DNA of 7,771 nucleotides from DASZMJ01 sp035551935 (GTDB lineage Bacteria; Planctomycetota; Planctomycetia; Isosphaerales; Isosphaeraceae), in NCBI GenBank assembly GCA_035551935.1, contig DASZMJ010000169.1, positions 1-7,771 of the forward strand. Reading direction: 5' to 3'. Shown one piece after another: positions 1-6,472 of this stretch. The notes beneath the pieces were generated by a model. It had not been told where the DNA came from. It worked only from the letters and a program-made list of their open reading frames with translations, and did not search any database. Numbering within the stretch: the stretch's first letter is position 1; the number at the start of each line of letters is the position of its first letter. A program made the position numbers and the translations under genes.

Positions 1-2820
1 GCGGGCGTGGTCCTGCCCCGGACGGAGGCCGACGTCGTGGCCGTGGTCCGGGAGTGCGTGAGGTTCCGGGTGCCGCTGACGGCCCGGGGCGGCGGCACGT
101 CGCAGGCGGGCCAGTCGATCGGGCCCGGGGTGATCCTCGACGCTTCGAAGCACCTCAATCGCGTGCTCGAGGTCGACGCGGCGACACGACGGGCCCGCGT
201 CCAACCGGGATGCGTGCTCGACGGCCTGAACGCCGCGCTCCGGCCGATGGGGCTCCAGTTCGCCCCCGACATCTCGACGGCCAACCGGGCCACGATCGGC
301 GGAATGGTCGCCAACAACTCCTCCGGCGCCCGCTCGGTGATCTACGGCAAGACGATCGACCACGTGCTCGAGCTGAAGGTCGTCCTGGCCGACGGGAGCG
401 TCATCCGCTGCGGCCCGCTGGACGGGCCGGGGCTTGGGGCCAAGTGCGCCCGGGAGGGGCTCGAGGGGGCATGCTATCGCGCGGTCCGGCGGCTGGCCGC
501 CGAGCACGCCGAGGAGATCGAGCGGCGCTACCCGAAGATCCTCCGCCGCGTCGGGGGGTATAACCTCGACTCCTTCCGGGCCGGCGCGGCCTTCAACCTG
601 GCCCACCTGTTCGTCGGCTCGGAGGGCACGCTTGGCGTGGTCGTCGAGGCCACACTCCGCCTGGTCGAACTGCCCCGGGCCCGGGCCACGCTCGTCATCG
701 AGTTCGCCGAGTTGCTCGACGCGCTGGCGGCCACCCCGGCGATCCTGGCCCACCGGCCGGCGGCGGTCGAGGTGGTCGACCGCTACGTGCTCGACAGCAC
801 GAAGCTGAACCCGGAGGCCGCCCGCCTGCGCGACTTCCTCCGCAGCGACCCCGGCGCGATCCTCCTGGTCGAGCTCTACGGCGAGGGCCCCGACGAGCTG
901 CCCCCGAGGCTCGGCGCGCTCGAGGCCGACCTCCGCGATCGGGGGCTCGGCGACCACCTGCTGCGCGTGACCGACCCGGCCGCCCAGGCCCGGATCTGGA
1001 AGCTCCGCACCCTGGCCCTGGGCCTGTCGATGGCCGAGAAGGGGGACGCCAAGGCGATCTCGTTCGTCGAGGACACGGCCGTCGCCCCGGAGCACCTGCG
1101 CGACTACATCGCCGAGTTCCTCCGGATCATCGCCCGCCATGGGACCAGGGCCGGGGTGTACGCCCACGCCTCGGTCGGCTGCCTGCACGTCCGCCCGGTG
1201 ATCGACATGAAGTCCGAGGCGGGGGTCCGCCGGTTCGAGGCGATCGCCGCGGAGGTCGCCGATCTGGTGCTCAAGTACGGCGGCGCGCTGTCGGGCGAGC
1301 ACGGCGACGGCCTGGTGCGCAGCCCGTTCCAGGAGCGGCTGTACGGCCCGGTCCTGTATCGGGCCTTCCGCGAGCTGAAGCGGACCTTCGACCCGCTGGG
1401 CCTGCTGAACCCCGGCAAGATCGTCGATGCCCCGCCCCTGGCGACGAACCTCCGGTATGGGGCCGGCTACGCCACGCCGGAGGTCTCGACGCTCTTCGAC
1501 TTCTCGGCCGACGGCGGGCTGGCCCGCGCCGCCGAGCTGTGCGCCGGGGTCGGCGAGTGCCGCAAGACGCGCACGGGGACGATGTGCCCCTCTTATCAAG
1601 CCACCCGCGACGAACGGGACAGCACCCGCGGCCGGGCCAACGTGCTGCGGCTGGCGATCACGGGCCAGGCGGGCCTGAGCGGACTGGCCGACCCGGCCGC
1701 GCGCGAGGTGCTCGACTTGTGCCTCGAGTGCAAGGCGTGCAAGGCCGAGTGCCCCACCAACGTGGACATGGCCCGGCTCAAGGCGGAGGTCCTGCACCGC
1801 TATCATCGCGAGCACGGCCTGCCCTTGCGAAACCGGGTGTTCGGCCACGTCGCCGGCCTGGGCCGCTGGGGCTGCCGGCTGGCGCCCGTCTCCAACTGGG
1901 CGATGCGGGGACGCGCCGGGCGGCGGCTGGGCGAGGCCCTCCTGGGGATCGACCACCGCCGCTTGCCCCCCGCCTTCGCGGGGAAGACGCTCGCCCGGCG
2001 CCTGGCTCCCTTCCTGGCGGGGGAAGTGCCCGATGACCCCTCGCCGGGCATCCTGCTGATTCCCGACACCTTCGCGAACTACTACGAGCCGGACCTCGGC
2101 GAGGCGGCCGTGGCGCTCTTCCGGCGGGCGGGCTGCCGCGTCGCACTCGGCCCCCGCGACCTGCGCTGCTGCGGCCGTCCGCTGATCTCGAACGGCCTCC
2201 TGGACCGGGCCGTCGAGCTCGCAAGGCACAACGTCGACCGCCTCGTGGCGTGGGCCGACCGGGGATGGAGGATCGTCGCGTGCGAGCCGAGTTGCCTGCT
2301 GACCATCAAGGACGACTACCCGGCCCTGCTGCGGGCCGAGGCCCGTCGCCGGGCCGAGGCCCGTCGCCGGGCCGAGGCCGTCGCGGAGTCGTGCCTGACG
2401 TTCGAGGAGGCCCTGGAGTCGGCACTGGCCGAGGCGGAGGGGATCGCCGACCGGCCCCGCCGGCTGGGGTTCGTCGAGGGCCCGCGACGGATCCTGGTGC
2501 AGGGCCACTGCCACCAGCGTGCCCTCGTGGGCATGGGGCCGACGTTGCGGCTGCTGCGTCGCGTCCCGGGCGCGGAGGTGGTGGACCTGGACGCGGGCTG
2601 CTGCGGCCTGGCCGGGTCGTTCGGCTACGAGGTGGAACATTACGAGGTGTCGCGGCTCGTCGGCGAGCAGCGCCTCTTCCCGGCCTTGCGCGGGGACGGA
2701 CCCGAGGCCGCCGTGGTCGCCCCGGGCTTCTCCTGCCGGCTCCAGATCGACCACTTCACCGGCCGGTTCGCCACGCACACGGCAGAGCTCCTGTCGCGAC
2801 TGGGCACCGGAGGTGCGTAG
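1..2820 (+). CDS. FAD-binding and (Fe-S)-binding oxidoreductase, Dld-II/YdiJ type (5' partial)
   Basis: Single-chain flavin/iron-sulfur dehydrogenase; relatives oxidise D-2-hydroxyacids (D-lactate, D-2-hydroxyglutarate) and pass electrons through Fe-S clusters to a carrier, probably quinone. The frame is open from base 1 and the protein begins inside the FAD_binding_4 domain, so roughly 40-70 N-terminal residues lie upstream. Residues are numbered from the GTG at 7. The FAD pyrophosphate loop RGGGTSQAGQSIG is at 27-39. The FAD-oxidase C-terminal domain is at about 200-470, with SGEHGDG at 429-435. A ferredoxin-like segment has C512/C518/C527 and then C572-x2-C575-x2-C578-x3-C582-P. A GlpC/HdrB-type C-terminal part carries CCG at 721 and 865, CEPSC at 759-763 and GHCHQ. 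The usual motifs are intact. An in-frame 18-base tandem repeat adds Arg/Ala/Glu residues near 776-790. Family is certain; the substrate is not (D-lactate, D-2-hydroxyglutarate and glycolate are all possible). Confidence 0.93.
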   Translation, partial: AGVVLPRTEADVVAVVRECVRFRVPLTARGGGTSQAGQSIGPGVILDASKHLNRVLEVDAATRRARVQPGCVLDGLNAALRPMGLQFAPDISTANRATIGGMVANNSSGARSVIYGKTIDHVLELKVVLADGSVIRCGPLDGPGLGAKCAREGLEGACYRAVRRLAAEHAEEIERRYPKILRRVGGYNLDSFRAGAAFNLAHLFVGSEGTLGVVVEATLRLVELPRARATLVIEFAELLDALAATPAILAHRPAAVEVVDRYVLDSTKLNPEAARLRDFLRSDPGAILLVELYGEGPDELPPRLGALEADLRDRGLGDHLLRVTDPAAQARIWKLRTLALGLSMAEKGDAKAISFVEDTAVAPEHLRDYIAEFLRIIARHGTRAGVYAHASVGCLHVRPVIDMKSEAGVRRFEAIAAEVADLVLKYGGALSGEHGDGLVRSPFQERLYGPVLYRAFRELKRTFDPLGLLNPGKIVDAPPLATNLRYGAGYATPEVSTLFDFSADGGLARAAELCAGVGECRKTRTGTMCPSYQATRDERDSTRGRANVLRLAITGQAGLSGLADPAAREVLDLCLECKACKAECPTNVDMARLKAEVLHRYHREHGLPLRNRVFGHVAGLGRWGCRLAPVSNWAMRGRAGRRLGEALLGIDHRRLPPAFAGKTLARRLAPFLAGEVPDDPSPGILLIPDTFANYYEPDLGEAAVALFRRAGCRVALGPRDLRCCGRPLISNGLLDRAVELARHNVDRLVAWADRGWRIVACEPSCLLTIKDDYPALLRAEARRRAEARRRAEAVAESCLTFEEALESALAEAEGIADRPRRLGFVEGPRRILVQGHCHQRALVGMGPTLRLLRRVPGAEVVDLDAGCCGLAGSFGYEVEHYEVSRLVGEQRLFPALRGDGPEAAVVAPGFSCRLQIDHFTGRFATHTAELLSRLGTGGA
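2332..2379 (+). repeat. 18-bp in-frame tandem repeat inside the FAD/Fe-S oxidoreductase
   Basis: The unit cgggccgaggcccgtcgc occurs at 2332-2349 and 2350-2367 without a mismatch, followed by a 12-base partial third copy to 2379. It is in frame and encodes RAEARR-RAEARR-RAEA. It sits between the CEPSC motif and the CLTFEEAL segment, a surface linker in this family. Copy-number change would add or remove six residues without a frameshift. Confidence 0.9.
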
Positions 2821-2889
2821 GGCCGGCTGGTCGTCGGCGAGGCTACGGCCGGGCACCACGAGCGGATCCCCGGCGGGAGGATCGCGGGC

Positions 2890-2907
2890 CCGCCGGATGG
2901 CCGGCGG
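2890..2907 (+). terminator. Stem-loop downstream of the oxidoreductase, possible terminator
   Basis: Arms CCGCCGG (2890-2896) and CCGGCGG (2901-2907) pair perfectly over 7 bp around the loop ATGG, about 70 bases after the stop codon. There is no T-tract after it, so it is not a canonical intrinsic terminator. It may halt transcription, stabilise a 3' end, or be a chance feature of GC-rich DNA. Confidence 0.3.
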
Positions 2908-3029
2908 AGCAACCCGCGCCCTTGACTTCCGCTCGTCATCGATCCCAGGATCCCATCGTCGCCCCATCGACCCCTCGCTTGCACCGGTCGCCGTCGTAAC
3001 ACCAGCAGATCGATCGCCTGCTCGGGGTG

Positions 3030-3061
3030 GCGCCTGGCCGGCGAGGATGAGGGCCAGGCGC
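3030..3061. other. Perfect 10-bp inverted repeat with a 12-base loop
   Basis: Arms GCGCCTGGCC (3030-3039) and GGCCAGGCGC (3052-3061) are exact reverse complements around the 12-base loop 3040-3051. No T-run follows on either strand. It could be a bidirectional transcription barrier, an RNA structure, or a relic of a mobile element, since an IS110-like fragment lies about 120 bases downstream. The structure is plain to see; its role is unknown. Confidence 0.5.
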
Positions 3062-3181
3062 AACGAGCCCGGCCCGGTGCCGTGGGCATCATGCCGAGCT
3101 ACGCCAACGATGTCGGTGTGGTCAATACGACTGGCGGCGTCCTGATCCCCTTCGTCCGCTGGTGAGCGAAGGCCCGAAGGG

Positions 3182-3264
3182 GGCGGCGGCCGCACGGCGG
3201 AGGCCGTGGCCGCCTTCGACGACCCGCACCGCTTCCCCGACGCCAAGGCCGTCGGCCGGTACTC
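3182..3264 (+). pseudogene. Decayed fragment of an IS110-family transposase
   Basis: In the frame of the GTG at 3206 the translation contains RTAEAVAAF followed by DDPHRFPDAKAVGRYSG. This matches, from memory of the family, the helix-hairpin-helix-like Transposase_20 region of IS110 transposases, where a GVGPRTAEA segment leads into a DPxRF...A..VG.Y.G segment. The match covers only about 28 residues. The expected glycine-proline start is degenerate (a GGGG run), one residue appears to be missing before DDPHRF, and the sequence after GRYSG no longer resembles a transposase. No N-terminal DEDD domain and no element ends were found. It is best read as a relic of an old insertion; a chance match is possible but unlikely at this level of motif agreement. 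Confidence 0.5.
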
Positions 3265-3311
3265 TGGCCGAACATATACCAGCCCCTTCAATTATGCGTG
3301 GAGCGCGTCGG

Positions 3312-3485
3312 TCTGGTCGCCCGAACGGGGCCTTGGGGGCATTGGGCCGTCTTTGCCGCCCCGAGGCGCGGATTCGGAACGAACCGAACGGGGCACTGGA
3401 GACCCTGGGAAAACCTTGTCGTCGCCACGGGCCGGCGCGGAACGAACCGAAGGACCCCTGGCCCCCGCTCTCGGAACGAACCGAA
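3312..3485. repeat. Irregular repeat array with core CGGAACGAACCGAA
   Basis: The 14-base core CGGAACGAACCGAA is exact at 3375-3388, 3438-3451 and 3472-3485. The first two cores are 63 bases apart and the next step is 34. A degenerate earlier unit is visible 63 bases before the first core: CCGAACGGGGC at 3321-3331 recurs at 3384-3394, and the following bases share a TGG...TGGG pattern. The array is therefore a decayed tandem repeat of about 63 bases with a shortened unit. It ends about 120 bases before the rsgA start. It encodes no plausible protein; both strands give low-complexity frames. Role unknown. Confidence 0.75.
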
Positions 3486-3604
3486 GACTCCGACGCGCGG
3501 CCCCGATCGCCGCAGGCGACGATTGACAGGGCGGGGCCGAGTTGGGAGTAATGGTCCTTGATCCAAGGCGCGGCGATGGGCGGAACGGGAAGGTGTGGCC
3601 GACC

Positions 3605-4756
3605 GTGGCGAAGAAGAAGAAGGTGCGGGTCGCGCTCAAGAAGAACCGGCAGAAGAGGACCCGCGACAACGACCTGACGAGGCAGTATGACCGCGGCGAG
3701 CTCGGCAAGAAGGGCGAGCCGGCGGCAGGCGAGCGGGTCCGCGCCAAGGGCGAGCTCTCCCGGCACCGGACCGTCATGCAGGAGGTTGGCGAGTCGGGCG
3801 CGAACGACGCCGAGGACCCGTCGGCGAACCTGGCGGTGGACCTGTCGGAGTGCCGGACGGGCCGGGTGATCAAGATCCACGGGCATGACTCGGTCGTCGA
3901 GACCGACGACCGCCGGCGCTTCCGCTGCGCCGTCCGGAGGCTCCTGAAGACCCTGGCCATCGACGGCCGCAATGTGGTCGCCGTCGGCGACCGCGTCTGG
4001 TTCCGGCCCGGCGGGGGGGACGAGGGCCTGATCGAGAAGGTCGAGGCGCGCAAGGGAGTCGTCACCCGAGGGTATCGCCATCGCGAGCACGTCCTGGTCT
4101 CGAACGTCGACCAGATCCTCATCGTCTCCGCCCTGGAGGCCCCCGGCCTGAAGCTCCCCCTGGTAGACCGCTACCTGATCTCGGCCGAGAAGGGGGGGGT
4201 CCGACCGATCATCGTCCTGAACAAGGCCGACCTGGTGGACCTGGCCGACTACCAGTGGGTCATCGGCCTGTACACCCAGCTCGGCTACGAGGTCCTCCCC
4301 ACCTCGGCGGCCGACGGCCGCGGGGTCGAGCGCCTCCGGGCCGTCCTGGCGCGCGGGTCGACGGCCTTCTCGGGGCAGAGCGGCGTGGGCAAGAGCTCGC
4401 TCCTCAACGCGATCCAGCCGGGGTTGAACCTCCGCGTCCGCGAGGTCTCGGACTGGACCTCCAAGGGCAAGCACACGACGACGCTCGCCGAGCTGATCCG
4501 GCTCGACTCCGGCGGCTACGTCGTCGACACGCCCGGCCTCCGCCAGTTCGAGCTCTGGGACGTCGAGCCCGGCGAGCTCGAGGGCTACTTCGTCGAGTTC
4601 CGCCCCTTCATCCCGCTCTGCCGCTTCCCCGACTGCTCGCACACCCACGAGTCCGGCTGCGCCGTGAAGGACGCCGTCCACTTCGGCATGATCCACGAAG
4701 GTCGTTATGAAAGTTATGTAAAACTCTACGAACAACAACCCATCGAGTTCGAATGA
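3605..4756 (+). CDS. rsgA: Ribosome small-subunit biogenesis GTPase RsgA (YjeQ/EngC)
   Basis: Cytosolic GTPase that binds the maturing 30S subunit and checks the decoding site late in assembly. The GTPase motifs appear in the permuted order typical of RsgA: G4 NKAD (206-209), G5 TSA (233-235), G1 GQSGVGKS (257-264), G2 around TSKGKHTTT (285-293), G3 DTPG (308-311). An OB-fold begins near residue 86. The C-terminal zinc site is C339-x4-C344-x-H346-x5-C352. The protein is 383 aa. The first 85 residues form a basic tail (MAKKKKVRVALKKNRQKRTR) longer than in E. coli, probably contacting rRNA. GTG at 3605 is chosen because it begins this Lys-rich tail and GGGAAGG lies about 12 bases upstream; GTG 3593 and TTG 3542 are in-frame alternatives. 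The final codons are oddly AT-rich. It appears monocistronic. Confidence 0.95.
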   Translation: MAKKKKVRVALKKNRQKRTRDNDLTRQYDRGELGKKGEPAAGERVRAKGELSRHRTVMQEVGESGANDAEDPSANLAVDLSECRTGRVIKIHGHDSVVETDDRRRFRCAVRRLLKTLAIDGRNVVAVGDRVWFRPGGGDEGLIEKVEARKGVVTRGYRHREHVLVSNVDQILIVSALEAPGLKLPLVDRYLISAEKGGVRPIIVLNKADLVDLADYQWVIGLYTQLGYEVLPTSAADGRGVERLRAVLARGSTAFSGQSGVGKSSLLNAIQPGLNLRVREVSDWTSKGKHTTTLAELIRLDSGGYVVDTPGLRQFELWDVEPGELEGYFVEFRPFIPLCRFPDCSHTHESGCAVKDAVHFGMIHEGRYESYVKLYEQQPIEFE

Positions 4757-4792
4757 TCGACGTTTCCGGGAGGGTCGGCGACCCCGGGCGCC

Positions 4793-4817
4793 GCGGTGGG
4801 GGTACCCCCCTAGCCGC
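4793..4817. terminator. GC-rich palindromic element after rsgA, possible terminator
   Basis: GGGGG (4798-4802) and CCCCC (4805-4809) flank TA, and outside them GCGG (4793-4796) can pair with CCGC (4814-4817) across a small internal loop. It lies about 40 bases after the rsgA stop. No T-tract follows, so a terminator role is only suggested by position. Confidence 0.25.
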
Positions 4818-4827
4818 CGCGGCCGAG

Positions 4828-4845
4828 TCCGCGGCATAATGCGGA
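4828..4845 (+). promoter_or_regulatory. Possible -10 box inside an inverted repeat, upstream of the secreted-protein gene
   Basis: CATAAT at 4835-4840 differs from TATAAT at one position and stands out in GC-rich surroundings. It sits in the loop of the inverted repeat TCCGC (4828-4832) / GCGGA (4841-4845). A start near 4847 would give a leader of about 44 bases before the ATG at 4891. No -35 match is visible 16-18 bases upstream, so this is tentative. Confidence 0.3.
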
Positions 4846-4890
4846 CACGGGCCCGGGGGCCCGGCGACCGGCTCGGAGGAGGGCGGTGCG

Positions 4891-5682
4891 ATGACGAGGC
4901 GAACGACGGCGATCCTGACGGCGGCGGCCGGATGCGTCGCGCTGCTCGGCGGCGAGTCGAGGGCCCTGGCCCAGTTCGGGGTCGGCTTCCTGCCGATCCC
5001 TGCGCCGGCGCCCGACGGGGTCGTCCTGCCGGTCCTGCCGGTCGTCTCCGCGGATCGGCGTTACGTCCGGCTGAGCCTCACCCCGCAGTTCTTCGCCTTC
5101 GACAGCTTCTCCGTCGTCCCCGAGCCGGCCGCCGTCGGCGGCGGGCCCGGCGGTCCCGGGGCGCTGGGCGGCCTCGGCGGTGGTGGCGGGGCGGGAGCGG
5201 GCGGGGGCGGGGGCGGCGGTGGAGTCGGAGTTGGAGGGGTCGGAGTCGGGGCGGCCGGCGGCAACAACGTCGGCGGCGCGGCGGTGATGGTCGGCGGGCC
5301 GATGGCGATGATGGACTCGATGTTCGTCGCCCGCGGCTACACGCCGACCTACGGCGGCATCGTCGCCCCACGTCAGCTCCCGACGGCCGTCGCGATGGCC
5401 GATCGACCCGCCGACGAGGCGCCCGCGCCGATCGCGCGGCCCGCGCGACGGCACGCCAGGAAGGCCGCGCCGGCCAAGGCCCCCGCGCCCGTTGCCCTGG
5501 CCGACCCATCGAAGAAGGCGACTTCGCTGTTGAGACAGGGCGAGGCGTTGGCCAAGGACGGCCACCCGACGGCGGCGCGGGCCTACTTCCGCGAACTGGT
5601 GCGCGACTACCCCGGCACGCCCCAGGCCGCACGCGCGGCCGAGAAGGCGGCCGACCTGGCGGCGAAGGAGCGGGTCCGATGA
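4891..5682 (+). CDS. Secreted Gly-rich protein with a C-terminal TPR-like segment, function unknown
   Basis: Predicted exported protein of 263 aa. A signal peptide is visible: two arginines at 3-4, a hydrophobic stretch at about 5-20, and a likely cleavage site after A25-L26-A27. Next comes a short conserved-looking stretch, SADRRYVRLSLTPQFFAFDSF, reminiscent of the C-terminal strand region of planctomycete secretin-like proteins (a weak impression). Residues about 82-131 are almost pure glycine with Ala/Val. An Ala/Pro/Arg linker follows at about 170-207, and residues 208-263 (KKATSLLRQGEALAKDG then AARAYFRELVRDYPGT) form a helix pair like a single TPR_6/YbgF-type repeat. The start is supported by GGAGGAGGG at 4875-4883. 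The stop overlaps the SDR start by four bases (ATGA). The TPR-like tail suggests protein binding in the periplasm or cell envelope. No enzyme motif is present. Confidence 0.82.
   Translation: MTRRTTAILTAAAGCVALLGGESRALAQFGVGFLPIPAPAPDGVVLPVLPVVSADRRYVRLSLTPQFFAFDSFSVVPEPAAVGGGPGGPGALGGLGGGGGAGAGGGGGGGGVGVGGVGVGAAGGNNVGGAAVMVGGPMAMMDSMFVARGYTPTYGGIVAPRQLPTAVAMADRPADEAPAPIARPARRHARKAAPAKAPAPVALADPSKKATSLLRQGEALAKDGHPTAARAYFRELVRDYPGTPQAARAAEKAADLAAKERVR
5665..5670 (+). promoter_or_regulatory. Shine-Dalgarno site that fixes the SDR start
   Basis: AAGGAG lies 8 bases before the ATG at 5679, inside the 3' end of the upstream gene. It supports this start over the far-upstream in-frame ATG at 4839 and suggests that translation is coupled through the ATGA overlap. 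Confidence 0.75.
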
Positions 5683-6449
5683 GCGTGCTCGACCGTTTCC
5701 GCCTCGACAACCGCGTCGCGCTCGTCACCGGCGGCACGCGCGGGCTCGGCCGCTCGATCGCCGAGGCGTTGGCCGAGGCCGGCGCCGCCGTCGCGATCAC
5801 CGCCCGCAAGGTCGACGCCGCCGAGTCGGCCGCCGCGGCGCTGGGCCGGTCGACCGGCGCCAAGGCCCTCGGGCTGGCCGTCGACGTCACCCGCGCCGCC
5901 GAGGTCGACGACATGGTCGCGCGAACCCTCGACACCTTCGGCCGTGTCGACATCCTCGTGAACAACGCCGGCATCAACATCCGTAGGCCGATCGAGCAGC
6001 TCGAGGAGGCCGAGTGGGACGCCGTCCTCGCCACCAACCTCAAGGGGCCCTGGCTCTGCTGCCGCGCCGTCGTCGGGGCGATGCGGCAGCACAAGTGGGG
6101 CCGGGTGATCAACCTCTCCAGCATGCTCGGCGAGGTCAGCCTCCCCGGCCGCACGCCGTATGCGTCGAGCAAGGGGGGCCTGACCCTCCTCACGAAGACC
6201 CTCGCGCTGGAGTGGGCCCTCGACGGGATCACCGTCAACGCCATCTGCCCCGGCCCGTTCGCCACCGAGATGAACCTCCCGCTGCTCGACAACCCCCAGG
6301 TCCGCGCCGACTGGGAGTCGCGCATCCCCTTGGGCCGCTGGGGCGACCCCGCCGAGCTCGGCCCCGTCGCCGTCTTCCTCGCCTCCGACGCGTCGAGCTA
6401 TGTCACCGGGGCGACGATCTTCGTCGACGGCGGATACACGGCGCAGTAG
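5679..6449 (+). CDS. SDR-family NAD(P)-dependent oxidoreductase
   Basis: Classical short-chain dehydrogenase/reductase of 256 aa, the usual length. The cofactor motif TGGTRGLG is at 17-24 and NNAG at 95-98. The catalytic tetrad reads N120, S148, Y161 and K165 (Y-x3-K as YASSK). VNAICPGPFATEM and the C-terminal IPLGRWGDPAEL / FLASDASSYVTG / VDGG signatures are present. Overall it looks most like the group annotated as gluconate 5-dehydrogenase, 2-deoxy-D-gluconate 3-dehydrogenase (KduD-like) or glucose 1-dehydrogenase. FabG-type 3-oxoacyl reductase cannot be excluded, so no symbol is given. An arginine (R21) and basic R43-K44 near the end of the second strand would fit NADP(H), but this is weak. 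The protein should be cytosolic. It overlaps the secreted-protein gene by four bases and is probably cotranscribed with it. Confidence 0.93.
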   Translation: MSVLDRFRLDNRVALVTGGTRGLGRSIAEALAEAGAAVAITARKVDAAESAAAALGRSTGAKALGLAVDVTRAAEVDDMVARTLDTFGRVDILVNNAGINIRRPIEQLEEAEWDAVLATNLKGPWLCCRAVVGAMRQHKWGRVINLSSMLGEVSLPGRTPYASSKGGLTLLTKTLALEWALDGITVNAICPGPFATEMNLPLLDNPQVRADWESRIPLGRWGDPAELGPVAVFLASDASSYVTGATIFVDGGYTAQ

Positions 6450-6472
6450 GATCGGTCCCGGCCCATCGATTC

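Larger units (their letters stand above)
2821..3604. other. 784-base gene-free region between the oxidoreductase and rsgA
   Basis: No reading frame here looks like a conserved intact protein. The frames that stay open in both directions are Arg/Pro/Ser-rich, as expected for random GC-rich DNA. The region holds a 7-bp stem-loop at 2890-2907, a perfect 10-bp stem at 3030-3061, an IS110-like transposase fragment near 3182-3264, and a degenerate repeat array from about 3312 to 3485. No convincing rsgA promoter was found in it. It looks like a graveyard of mobile or repetitive DNA rather than a coding segment. Confidence 0.7.

Noticed and set aside
2922..2951. A promoter with TTGACT at 2922-2927 and CAGGAT at 2946-2951
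   Set aside because: The -10 match is poor, the spacer is 18 bases, and no gene starts nearby; rsgA begins over 600 bases downstream.
2250..3145. Overlapping + strand frames running past the oxidoreductase stop (2250-2999 and 2519-3145)
   Set aside because: They begin inside the oxidoreductase in other frames and are Arg/Gly/Pro-rich shadows. Neither has a start signal or motif.
3091..3165. A 24-residue frame beginning MPSYANDVGVV
   Set aside because: It has no Shine-Dalgarno site, no known similarity and a length expected by chance. It could be a transposon relic, but nothing supports that directly.
3122..4837. A 571-codon open frame on the minus strand across rsgA and the repeat array
   Set aside because: It lies antisense to the clear rsgA motifs, and its translation is Arg/Asp/Val-rich with no domain signature. 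Long antisense frames are expected in DNA with such GC-rich third positions.
4924..4935. A lipoprotein signal at C15 of the secreted protein
   Set aside because: The residues before the cysteine (AAG) lack the usual Leu/Val/Ile at -3, and the hydrophobic core would be very short. Cleavage after A25-L26-A27 fits better.
4839..5678. An N-terminal extension of the SDR from ATG 4839 (536 codons in total)
   Set aside because: The extra 280 residues are a frame-shifted shadow of the secreted-protein gene, rich in Arg and Gly. The SDR fold begins at 5679 with its own Shine-Dalgarno site.
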